From assembly GCA_020636405.1 (NCBI GenBank), contig JACJXW010000005.1, forward strand, positions 372,001 to 436,000: a DNA stretch of 64,000 nt, given 5' to 3'. How positions within the stretch are numbered: position 1 is the stretch's first letter; each line of letters begins with the position of its first letter. Both the position numbers and the translations under genes were made by a program. Origin of the DNA: Lewinellaceae bacterium. GTDB taxonomy: Bacteria > Bacteroidota > Bacteroidia > Chitinophagales > Saprospiraceae. Shown piece by piece: positions 44,828 through 52,831 of this stretch. Below the pieces are notes generated by a model. That model searched no databases. It saw nothing but the letters and a program-made list of their open reading frames with translations, and had not been told where the DNA came from.

Positions 44828-47296
44828 ATGCGCTGGAAACGATATCTTCTGGTACTGCTTGCCGGTACCCTATCTACCCTATTGCTTGCTCAGGAAAGCG
44901 CCACTTATGAGATCGGCGGTATCGAAGTCGCCGGCAACTGGCACAGCGATGCCCGCGCGATCATCGCCCTATCCGGCCTTCGGGTGGGCGACAAGGTACA
45001 GATCCCGGGGCCGGCCGTCAGTAAAGCCATCCGCACCATTTGGCAGCAGCAGCTGTTCCGGCAGGTGGAGATAAACCGGGCCAAAACCATCGGCGACATT
45101 GTCTTTCTGGAGATACGGGTGGAGGAGCTGCCCCGCCTGAGCGGATGGTCCGTCACCGGGCTCAAAAAACAGGAGCAGGAAGCGGTGGAAGAGATCGCTA
45201 AACAGCACCTGCGCAAAGGGGCCATCCTCAGTGATCACCATCAGAATACTTTCCGGGAAGCGGTCCGCCGGCATTTTGAGGAAAAAGGTTATGCCGATGC
45301 TCAGATCCTTATGGAACAGGGGCTCAGTGCCGACAGTAGCAGCATCCATCTGGGGGTGGGCATCGACAAAGGGGAAAAGGCCAAAGTGGCAGAGATCCAC
45401 TTTGAGGGCAATCGATCCGTTCCCTCCCGTAAGCTGCGCCGATTGATGGAAACCAAAGAGGCCCGGCGGCTCTTCGGTAGCGCCCGCTATCTGCCAGGTA
45501 CCCTGGCGGCTGACCGGGAAAAGCTGCTTGCCCACTATCGCGCTCTGGGATACCGCGATGCCGCCATCGGGCAGGATAGCCTGTGGCGGGATGAAAAGGG
45601 GCGAATTGGACTGTCCTGGCAAATTGACGAAGGGCGCCTCTATTACTTCGGCGACATCAGCTGGCGGGGCAATGCCATCTACCCCACGCCCTTGCTGCAA
45701 AAACTGCTCGGTATCCGCCCGGGTGACGCCTACAACCAGCAGTTGCTGGAAGAACGCCTCTTTTTTAGCCCGGATGGGCGAGATGTACAGTCCCTCTACA
45801 TGGACAACGGCTACCTCTTCGTCCGGATCGAGCCCATCGAAAAAGGCATCCGGGGTGATACCATCGACCTGGAGTTCCGCATCACAGAGGGCCCGGTTGC
45901 TACCATCAGCGAAGTTTCCATTAGCGGCAACGAACGTACCCACGAGCACGTGATCCGCCGGGAGCTGACGACCCAGCCGGGGCAGCCCTTCAGCCGGGCC
46001 GATGTGATCCGTTCCCAACGGGAACTCATGGCAATGGGGTATTTTAACCCCGAAAAACTGGGCATCAATACCGATGTCGACCCGGCCACCGGCACCGTAG
46101 CGCTGGAGTACAAGGTAGAAGAAACGCGCAACGAAAAGGTGGAACTTTCAGGGGGGTGGAACCCATCGAGCAAGCAGGTGGTGGGCACCCTGGGCATCAC
46201 GCTCGACAACTTTTCGGTGCGCAACCTATTGCGCAGAAAGGACTGGAGCCCACTGCCCTCCGGCGACGGCCAGCGGTTGTCCTTCCGCCTGCAATCTACC
46301 GGAAAACAATACCAGGCGGCCAATTTCAGCTTCTCGGAACCCTGGCTGGGCGGCAAGCGCCCCAACCTGTTCACGGTTGGGGGATTCTATCAGCGTTTCA
46401 CCAACGGGGAAAACGCAGGAGCGGACGGTTTTGCCAGCCTCAGCGTTACCGGCGGCAGCCTGCAACTCGGCACCCGCTTTCGGGCGCTCAACCGCAGCCT
46501 GGCCTTTACCCTGGAGGGCAGTTTCCAGCACATCTACCTCAACGGGTACCAGGATATCCTGCTGGACGACGGCAGCACCATCAGCAGCGGCCGCTTCAAC
46601 AACCTGTATCTTAAGCCGGCGCTGACGTACAATACCATCGGCGACCCCTTCTTTCCTACCCGAGGTACACGGATCACCCTTTCCGCTCAATTCACGCCCC
46701 CTTTCTCCGCCCTGGGGCTGGCATCTGCGGAGGACAGCAATCCGTACCGCTGGCTGGAATACCATAAATGGCGCTTCAACGCCGAGTGGTATACGCCCGT
46801 GGCCGGCAAGCTGGTGCTGAAAGCCGCAGCCAAGATGGGCTGGCTGGGCCACTACGACAGCGCCATCGGTACGCCGCCCTTCGAGCGCTTCGAACTGGGT
46901 GGCAACGGCATCAGCTCCAGCCAGGCCGGATTTGTGGGCAACAGCCTGATCGCCCTGAGGGGATACGAGGAAGGATACCTCGAAGGCAGCCGCAACGGCG
47001 GTGGGGCCGCCTTCAGCAAGCTGACGATGGAACTGCGTTACCCTTTCCTGAACACGCCGGCGGCGCGGGGATACCTGCTCGGCTTTGCAGAGGCTGGCAA
47101 TGTTTGGAAGCAGGCCTACCAGTTTTCTCCCTTCAACCTAAAGCCGGCCGCCGGGCTGGGGCTGCGCCTGCAACTGCCAATGTTCGGGACTATTGGGTTC
47201 GACTATGGTATCGGTTTCGATAAGCCCGAACTGGAAGGGCAGCGCTGGACAAAATTCGGGACGTTCAATATCGTCCTGGGGATAGAGCCGGAGTAG
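44828..47296 (+). CDS. BamA paralogue (copy 2)
   Basis: An 822-residue Omp85 protein collinear with the BamA at 36398: signal peptide (ends LLLAQ), five POTRA domains (IGGIEVAGNWHSDAR, VSISGNERTHEHVIRREL), and a 16-strand barrel with SEPWLGGKRPNLF and ALRGYEEGYLEG, closing FGTFNIVLGIEPE. Landmarks such as KTIGDIVFLEIRVEELPRLS match copy 1 closely, so this is a duplication within the lineage and not TamA or a two-partner transporter. There is no sign of decay. It may assemble a subset of barrels or act as a conditional BamA. Two hairpins follow the stop. Only the caspase-nSTAND/WD40 pair separates the two copies. Confidence 0.9.
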   Translation: MRWKRYLLVLLAGTLSTLLLAQESATYEIGGIEVAGNWHSDARAIIALSGLRVGDKVQIPGPAVSKAIRTIWQQQLFRQVEINRAKTIGDIVFLEIRVEELPRLSGWSVTGLKKQEQEAVEEIAKQHLRKGAILSDHHQNTFREAVRRHFEEKGYADAQILMEQGLSADSSSIHLGVGIDKGEKAKVAEIHFEGNRSVPSRKLRRLMETKEARRLFGSARYLPGTLAADREKLLAHYRALGYRDAAIGQDSLWRDEKGRIGLSWQIDEGRLYYFGDISWRGNAIYPTPLLQKLLGIRPGDAYNQQLLEERLFFSPDGRDVQSLYMDNGYLFVRIEPIEKGIRGDTIDLEFRITEGPVATISEVSISGNERTHEHVIRRELTTQPGQPFSRADVIRSQRELMAMGYFNPEKLGINTDVDPATGTVALEYKVEETRNEKVELSGGWNPSSKQVVGTLGITLDNFSVRNLLRRKDWSPLPSGDGQRLSFRLQSTGKQYQAANFSFSEPWLGGKRPNLFTVGGFYQRFTNGENAGADGFASLSVTGGSLQLGTRFRALNRSLAFTLEGSFQHIYLNGYQDILLDDGSTISSGRFNNLYLKPALTYNTIGDPFFPTRGTRITLSAQFTPPFSALGLASAEDSNPYRWLEYHKWRFNAEWYTPVAGKLVLKAAAKMGWLGHYDSAIGTPPFERFELGGNGISSSQAGFVGNSLIALRGYEEGYLEGSRNGGGAAFSKLTMELRYPFLNTPAARGYLLGFAEAGNVWKQAYQFSPFNLKPAAGLGLRLQLPMFGTIGFDYGIGFDKPELEGQRWTKFGTFNIVLGIEPE

Positions 47297-47344
47297 GAGG
47301 GGAGTGTATTTGTGCCCAAGTACTGATAGAGCCTAAAGGCGCCA

Positions 47345-47393
47345 AACTTGACAAGTTTCCTGCCAGATCCCCGGAGGGGAAACTTGTCAAGTT
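47345..47393. repeat. 16-bp inverted repeat after the second bamA
   Basis: AACTTGACAAGTTTCC (47345-47360) pairs perfectly with 47378-47393 around a 17-base loop. Each arm is itself partly palindromic (ACTTGACAAGT). No T-run follows; it may be a processed 3' hairpin or a recombination-type repeat. Confidence 0.55.
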
Positions 47394-47438
47394 GATAAAC
47401 TATCAAGAGTTCGCTTTTTAAACCAAGTGGTTAGAGAG

Positions 47439-47465
47439 GGGCCCCGTTACGGCGGGGCCCTTTTG
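47439..47465 (+). terminator. Rho-independent terminator of the second bamA
   Basis: GGGCCCCG (47439-47446), loop TTACGG, CGGGGCCC (47453-47460), then TTTTGGTTGTTTTT. It is a strong GC stem with a T-rich tail on the plus strand. Confidence 0.8.
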
Positions 47466-47560
47466 GTTGTTTTTATGTAAGAGTATGTTGAGGATTTATC
47501 CTTCCGGCTGAATCGCCACTTTTCGCTTACACTGCGTTCCATTCCTGGCTACGCCACTCC

Positions 47561-48658
47561 TTATTCATTTTTCCCCAGTAGCAAGTCGATCGACATTTCG
47601 ACGGGGATGATCGCTCCCTTGTCGATGATGTACTCGGCGCGGAAGTCGTTGAGGTCGTTCCGTTTCAGCAAGTTGTAGCCGCTGGCCCACAATTCCGACA
47701 TCTTATCCTTCTCGAAGAGCAGGGAATTCGGGATCTTGTTGTAGTCTTCAGCGGGCATGTAATAAACGTTCACCCGTATCCCTTCGGCCTCTTCCTCCAG
47801 GCCCTTCAGGTTGGCCACCCGGCCGAGCAGGCGGGCGATATCCACGTCGTTTTCCCGCACTTCGGTGCTGAACAAGTCGATGGTGCGGGCCAGTAGTTTG
47901 AGGATCCGGAGCTTGCGCATGGGGTCCAGTTTAGGTTGGTCCGTACTGTGGATGATGACGTCGATCTCCCGGGCGCCGATCTCCCGTGCCTTCATGATGG
48001 CCTTGCGGATCGGTACATTCTCTTTGACTCCTCCGTCGGCGTAGAAGTCCTTCTCTCCCTCTTCGTCCTTGAATTTATAGAGGGACATAAAAACCGGCTG
48101 GTTGGCCGAGGCCCATATCCAGTCGGCCATCTGTTCGTAATCATAGTCCCGGGAAGACTTGTACTCGACGGAGTCCGCCTGCACGTTGACCACCGTGGCG
48201 ATGACTTCCAGGCTGTCCTGTGAATGAACAATAGCTTTGAATTCTGCTTCGGTGAAATATTCCTTAATGGTCTTTCTCAGGCGTTTGCTTTCTCCAAGCG
48301 TTTTCCTTCCGGTAATGATGCGCCAGAAGGCATTGAGGCCGCGCACTTCCCCTTTTTTCTTTCCTTTGGTATAAAAGGGGCGTACGTTAAAGATGTCTTT
48401 GTGGGTTACACTGGTGTAGGCGTTTTCCAGCCTGGAGAAGGAATCGATGACTACCAGGGGGGCCAGCAGGCTGCCCGTGCTGGTTCCGATGACGGCCCGG
48501 TAATCGGCGCCGGACTCGTACAGCGCTTGCGCCAGGCCGCCGCCCCAGGCGCCACGGGCACCGCCGCCGGAGATGACCAGGACGCGGTCTTGAGCAGTCA
48601 AAAAAGCAGAAATGCAAAGCAGCAGAAGGGCTGCGAGGAGGGTTTTGGAGGGTTTCAT
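47561..48658 (-). CDS. Patatin-like phospholipase, secreted
   Basis: Start placed at 48658 (MKPSKTLLAALLLLC), which gives a signal peptide ending LTAQ; the ATG at 48682 adds eight residues. The 365-residue lipid acyl hydrolase has the oxyanion motif GGGARG (31-36), the nucleophile elbow GTSTG (58-62, S60), and the dyad aspartate in FYADGGVKEN. Patatins of this kind cleave phospholipids. The signal peptide places it in the periplasm or outside; no beta-barrel or T9SS domain is attached. It is a single gene, convergent with the second bamA. Confidence 0.9.
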   Translation of the reverse strand: MKPSKTLLAALLLLCISAFLTAQDRVLVISGGGARGAWGGGLAQALYESGADYRAVIGTSTGSLLAPLVVIDSFSRLENAYTSVTHKDIFNVRPFYTKGKKKGEVRGLNAFWRIITGRKTLGESKRLRKTIKEYFTEAEFKAIVHSQDSLEVIATVVNVQADSVEYKSSRDYDYEQMADWIWASANQPVFMSLYKFKDEEGEKDFYADGGVKENVPIRKAIMKAREIGAREIDVIIHSTDQPKLDPMRKLRILKLLARTIDLFSTEVRENDVDIARLLGRVANLKGLEEEAEGIRVNVYYMPAEDYNKIPNSLLFEKDKMSELWASGYNLLKRNDLNDFRAEYIIDKGAIIPVEMSIDLLLGKNE

Positions 48659-48816
48659 GGTTTTTTGTGGTTTGTTGTACAATCAATTTACGAAGAATAT
48701 GGATGGGAGGAAAGGGTTTGCTCCTCCATTGTCTTCACCAATGATTGATACCTCCGCCACAGGTTTTGTTACAGATTATGGCGTTTTTTGAGTTTGTTTA
48801 AATTTTGAACGAACGC

Positions 48817-48987
48817 TTAACCGTATATGTAGGTCTTCAGCCATCCCCACAACTCATACCGGTTGCGAAAGAACCACACCACCATTCCCAGGGTAAAAAA
48901 GATTAGGAAGATGCGCGCAGTGCGCAGGGTCTCGGCAAATTTTTCGCGACGGCTTTTGTAGCCTCGTTTTCGGCTTTGATATCCCAT
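48817..48987 (-). CDS. Small single-pass membrane protein (56 residues)
   Basis: A short gene. It begins MGYQSRKRGYKSRREKFAET, a strongly basic N-terminus, followed by one hydrophobic helix IFLIFFTLGMVVWFF (about 27-41) and a tail ending LWGWLKTYIYG. The basic start and single helix suggest an inner-membrane protein with its N-terminus inside. It lies 79 bases downstream of rsgA on the same strand. A 67-codon frame overlapping it in another phase lacks these features. The function is unknown. Confidence 0.65.
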   Translation of the reverse strand: MGYQSRKRGYKSRREKFAETLRTARIFLIFFTLGMVVWFFRNRYELWGWLKTYIYG

Positions 48988-49066
48988 GGTCGTGTAACCG
49001 TTTATTCGTGTTTTTTATCAGTGAGTGCGCTGTGGAAAAACGAACACCGAACAGCAAATGATCCGC

Positions 49067-50017
49067 TTAATAGTCACTATGCCGTTCCCAGTAATTCTGG
49101 TCCTCGATCTCTTCGAGCAGCATGAGGTAATTGGCGTAGCGGAGTTCGCTGAGCTCTTCCTCCTCAACGGCCGCTTTTACGGCGCAGCCGGGCTCGTTGC
49201 GATGCAGGCAATTGCCGCCGAAGCGGCAATCTTTGGAATATTTGAAGAACTCCCGGAAGTTGTGCGCCACGTCCATCGGTTCCAGGTGATTGAAAGAAAG
49301 CGTTTTGATACCGGGGGTATCGATGAGGGCGCCTCCGAAGTCGAGCTGATGCATTTCGGCGAAGGTTGTGGTATGCATACCCTTTCCGGAATAGTCGCTC
49401 AGTTCCTGGGTGCGCAGTTCCAGTTGGGGCTGTACGGCATTGACCAGGGTAGACTTACCTACGCCCGACTGCCCGGCGATGAGGGTCACCTTGCCTTGCA
49501 GGAGGCTGCGCAGTTCTTCCAGCCCCTGTCTGCCGGTCGCCGAAGTGAGCAGCACCCGGTAGCCGATCTTTTCGTAGATCCCTTTCAGGTATTCGAAGAT
49601 GGCCAAATCCTCCTCTCCGTAGAGGTCCGATTTGTTGAAAACGACGATGGTTGGTATTTCGTAGGGCTCGGTCATAAGCAGAAACCGGTCGATGAAACCC
49701 TGCTTGAGGTTGGGCTGTACGATGGTTACGATTACAATAGCCTGGTCGACGTTACTGGCCAGCAGGTGCAGGTCGTGCTTACGGCGAGGGGATTGCCGGA
49801 CGACATAGTTGCGCCGGGGCAGTATGGTTTTGATCGTAGCGGTTTCGTCCTTCTCGTCGAGCTCTACTTCTACTTCATCGCCCACGGCGACGGGGTTGGT
49901 CAGGCGCTTGCCATCGAGCCGAAATTTTCCGATGATCCGGCTGTCGACCACCTCTCCATCCTCTAGCATTACCTGATACCAACTGCCGGTTGATTTTATG
50001 ACGGTTCCTTTTTTCAA
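49067..50017 (-). CDS. rsgA: Ribosome small-subunit-dependent GTPase RsgA
   Basis: A circularly permuted GTPase that helps 30S maturation. The 316 residues have an N-terminal OB domain, then G4 (FNKSDL), G1 (GQSGVGKSTLVNAV), and G3 (DTPGIK) in permuted order, and a C-terminal zinc site with C in CRFGGNCLHRNEPGCAV. All key residues are present. The length is normal. The small membrane protein gene follows it on the same strand. Confidence 0.96.
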   Translation of the reverse strand: MKKGTVIKSTGSWYQVMLEDGEVVDSRIIGKFRLDGKRLTNPVAVGDEVEVELDEKDETATIKTILPRRNYVVRQSPRRKHDLHLLASNVDQAIVIVTIVQPNLKQGFIDRFLLMTEPYEIPTIVVFNKSDLYGEEDLAIFEYLKGIYEKIGYRVLLTSATGRQGLEELRSLLQGKVTLIAGQSGVGKSTLVNAVQPQLELRTQELSDYSGKGMHTTTFAEMHQLDFGGALIDTPGIKTLSFNHLEPMDVAHNFREFFKYSKDCRFGGNCLHRNEPGCAVKAAVEEEELSELRYANYLMLLEEIEDQNYWERHSDY

Positions 50018-50086
50018 GTTATTCCTTTTTCTCTGACGGCAAAAGTACGATTACAACGCCAAAAATCCAGAACTAGTTCGGGCGCC

Positions 50087-50866
50087 TCAGGATTCTTTGG
50101 CGTTATAGGGGCCGGTATGGGAGCTATGCACTGCTTCCGCCATTTCGGTAAGCAGTTCCGCTGATTTTTCAACGGCGTTGCCTACCACAATAACGTCGGC
50201 CCCGGCGCTGGCGCTGGCCCATGCCCGCTCAGGCTTGCGGATGCCGCCGCCGACGATAAGAGGGGCGGTGGTGTATTTTCGTACTTTGCTGATCATTGCC
50301 TCACTGACCGGTTGGCGGGCGCCGCTGCCGGCGTCGAGGTAAAGTGTTTTCAACCCGAGCATTTCTCCGGCGAGAGCGGTGGCCAGGGCTATGTCGGGTT
50401 TATCGGCAGGAATGGGCAGGGTATTGCTCATATAAGATACCGTAGTGGGCACGCCACCGTCGATGAGCATATAGCCTACACTGATCACTTCCAGGGAGCT
50501 GTGATACAGGTGAGGGGCACTGATCACTTGCTGGCCGATGAGCAGCTCTGCGTTACGGCCTGAGATCAGGGACAGGAAGAGCAAGGCATCCGCTTGCTCG
50601 TCGATCTGCATGGGGCTGCCGGGAAACAGGATGGTGGGAATGGTACACTGTTGGCGAATGAAGGACAAGCACCGCGCCAGCTCATCCTTCACCACCAGGC
50701 TGCCGCCGACCAGAAAGAAATCGACACCCGCCTCCATTCCCAACTGGACGACCCGCTCCAGATGGTGGGCCGTCGCCTTGTCGGGGTCAATAAGGATGGC
50801 AAGGCACTTCCTGCCCGTTTGCCGGGCTGCCTGCATACGTTGGAATATCTGGCCTTTATCACCCAT
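50087..50866 (-). CDS. Geranylgeranylglyceryl phosphate synthase (bacterial group II)
   Basis: Start placed at 50866 (MGDKGQIFQRM); an ATG at 50890 adds eight residues. The 259-residue TIM barrel has ILIDPDKA, FFLVGGSLV, ILFPGSPMQID, SVGYMLIDGG, YLDAGSGARQPV and IVGGGIRKPERA, the prenyl and phosphate-binding landmarks of the GGGPS/PcrB family. The family transfers a prenyl group to glycerol-1-phosphate, the ether-lipid step best known from archaea; a Flavobacterium member of group II has been shown to have this activity. What the product does in Bacteroidota is not settled. It lies between rsgA and the DUF3857 genes. Confidence 0.9.
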   Translation of the reverse strand: MGDKGQIFQRMQAARQTGRKCLAILIDPDKATAHHLERVVQLGMEAGVDFFLVGGSLVVKDELARCLSFIRQQCTIPTILFPGSPMQIDEQADALLFLSLISGRNAELLIGQQVISAPHLYHSSLEVISVGYMLIDGGVPTTVSYMSNTLPIPADKPDIALATALAGEMLGLKTLYLDAGSGARQPVSEAMISKVRKYTTAPLIVGGGIRKPERAWASASAGADVIVVGNAVEKSAELLTEMAEAVHSSHTGPYNAKES

Positions 50867-50929
50867 TATCCTGCTTTGATACGCGGGCAAAGATAATTAT
50901 TATACCCGACACCTGTGGGCCGGGCGGGG

Positions 50930-52828
50930 TTACGTTTTCTTTTCCACCAATACGGCCATCACCTTATCGGCTTTAGCCACCTGCTGAAAAAAGGAACGGA
51001 ATTCCTCATAAGCCTCTGCCGGCAAGCGCCCACTGCGTACCTGCAGGCGGCGCACGTACACCAGTTTTCCGGCTTTGGGCTCGGCAATCGCCTCATAGCG
51101 GCCGAAGGAGCTTTCTACGATGACGGGCTCTTTGGGTATACTTTCAACCTGATAACCTTCCGGCAGGTAAAAAATCGACGTATCCAGTTCCGTATAAGCT
51201 TCATCGATGACAATGGGATGCCGCCGGCCGGCAACCTTCGCCGGTACCGCTTCCAGGGGAGCGCCGGTGTGGAGGGGAATGAATAAGCGCTTGCCAGCCT
51301 TAGAAGCATACCGGGGCAGCGTACCCCGGTAACGGCAATGGGCCGATGGGGCATCGGGGGCCGCCTCTATCTCCAGAGAATCCAGCCCCAATCCAGGCAG
51401 GCCGTTGTTTTTGACAAACCACTTTTCCAACTCTTCCCGGGAGTAATAAGCCCGGCGCCACCGGTAGCTCTCATGGCGGGAGCCGGTGGCCTCCAGTTCT
51501 ACGGCTATGCCGGCCTTTCCGTCAGCAAACAATTGAACCTCTGTTTTGGAGCTGGTAGTATTGTCTTTTTCTGTCAGTGCCGGTATGGACTTCAGTTGGC
51601 CGCCTTCCGGAGTAATGAGCAGCACCCGGCGGCCGGCATTGCCAGAACCAATGTAACCGGCAGGATAGGTGTTGCTGGTACATTCCAGCCACATGTCCTG
51701 CGATGGCACGTACAGGATGGCATGGTTGAACAGGGGGTAAGTGAAGCTTTCCTCTATCTCATAGGCGAGTTGCCCGTTCGTGATCAACACGGGGTAGGCA
51801 GGGATACCTGCCTCTTTGAGCATGGCCTTCATAAAGTTGCTGAGCGCCTTGCAGTCTCCGTATTTGTTTTCAGCCACGTACTGTGCGTCAAAAGGCTGCC
51901 AGCCGCCGATGCCCAGTTGCACGCTTACGTAACGCATGTTATCCTGTAGATAGCGGTACAGCGCAGCCAGTTTTTCGGTTTCGGAGCCGGCGCCGGCCGT
52001 GATCTGTCGCACTTCGGAGGCCATACCGGGGGGCAAAACGTCGCGCCCCTCGAACAATTGGCCCACAAAGGCGCCAAAGGCTTTCCAGTTCGACATGCTG
52101 CCTGTGTATTCTCCTACCTGAAACTTACCAGCTGCGGTCAGCAAACCCGGCAGCGACTCTGAGGCAGGCGGGCTGTAAGGTTCCTCCTGTATGGCTTTAA
52201 GGCCCTGGGCCTTCCAGGTATAAATTACTTCTTTTTCACCTTCCTGCACCTGCGGCTCCAGGTCCATATTGAGTGCTTTGTAGTGCAGTGGTATTCCTTT
52301 GGGCATGCGGATCACAAACTGGGATTGTTCCACACTTTGCCGGTAAGCCTGTATTTGCCAGCGGGGAAAAAAGGCGAAGTTGATGCCACCGGCCGTCATT
52401 TCATACTCGTAAACCAGCGTATAGGGGTATTGGTGGTGGCGGGCATCGAGGGCCTTTACGCGATTATCCTGGTAGATAGAGAAGCCATCGACCGCGGCAA
52501 AATCCCTGATCTCGTCTTTGTCGAGCTTCCGGATTTCCTGGCCTGCGGCATCATAAATGCGCGCTTCCAGCTTTTTGACCTTGCTGTCGGTATCGTAGCC
52601 CAGAACGAATACATGAGCATCACTGTTTTTGTTGAGCAGCGTTACTACCTTGCGGTACCGGATGACGCCCATTTTTTCGGAGCGCGCCTCCAGTTCGTAA
52701 TACTCCTCACGCACTACCTCATCCGCTTCGGCCAGCAGGCTATCCGGGATGGAATGGGCAGCGTATTGCTGCGCGGCCAGCAAGCCAGGGAAGGCCACTA
52801 ACAGGAATAGTCCGGTGTATGGTTTCAT
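50930..52828 (-). CDS. DUF3857/transglutaminase-like secreted protein, catalytic cysteine present
   Basis: A 632-residue protein with a signal peptide (ends LLAAQ). Residues 40-210 are DUF3857 and residues 280-390 a transglutaminase-like core with cysteine C326 (YGDCKALSNFMKAML) and histidine H369 (FNHAILYV); the third position reads E382 (WLECTS) where most relatives have aspartate. A beta-rich C-terminal domain (DUF3858-like) follows. Such proteins act in the periplasm; their substrates are unknown. It is last in an operon of three homologues, 3 bases after the previous gene. Of the three only this one keeps the cysteine. Confidence 0.85.
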   Translation of the reverse strand: MKPYTGLFLLVAFPGLLAAQQYAAHSIPDSLLAEADEVVREEYYELEARSEKMGVIRYRKVVTLLNKNSDAHVFVLGYDTDSKVKKLEARIYDAAGQEIRKLDKDEIRDFAAVDGFSIYQDNRVKALDARHHQYPYTLVYEYEMTAGGINFAFFPRWQIQAYRQSVEQSQFVIRMPKGIPLHYKALNMDLEPQVQEGEKEVIYTWKAQGLKAIQEEPYSPPASESLPGLLTAAGKFQVGEYTGSMSNWKAFGAFVGQLFEGRDVLPPGMASEVRQITAGAGSETEKLAALYRYLQDNMRYVSVQLGIGGWQPFDAQYVAENKYGDCKALSNFMKAMLKEAGIPAYPVLITNGQLAYEIEESFTYPLFNHAILYVPSQDMWLECTSNTYPAGYIGSGNAGRRVLLITPEGGQLKSIPALTEKDNTTSSKTEVQLFADGKAGIAVELEATGSRHESYRWRRAYYSREELEKWFVKNNGLPGLGLDSLEIEAAPDAPSAHCRYRGTLPRYASKAGKRLFIPLHTGAPLEAVPAKVAGRRHPIVIDEAYTELDTSIFYLPEGYQVESIPKEPVIVESSFGRYEAIAEPKAGKLVYVRRLQVRSGRLPAEAYEEFRSFFQQVAKADKVMAVLVEKKT

Positions 52829-52831
52829 TTT

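Noticed and set aside
48854..49057. A 67-codon minus-strand frame after rsgA
   Set aside because: It overlaps the 56-codon frame at 48817-48987, which has a basic N-terminus and one membrane helix. The 67-codon version looks random.
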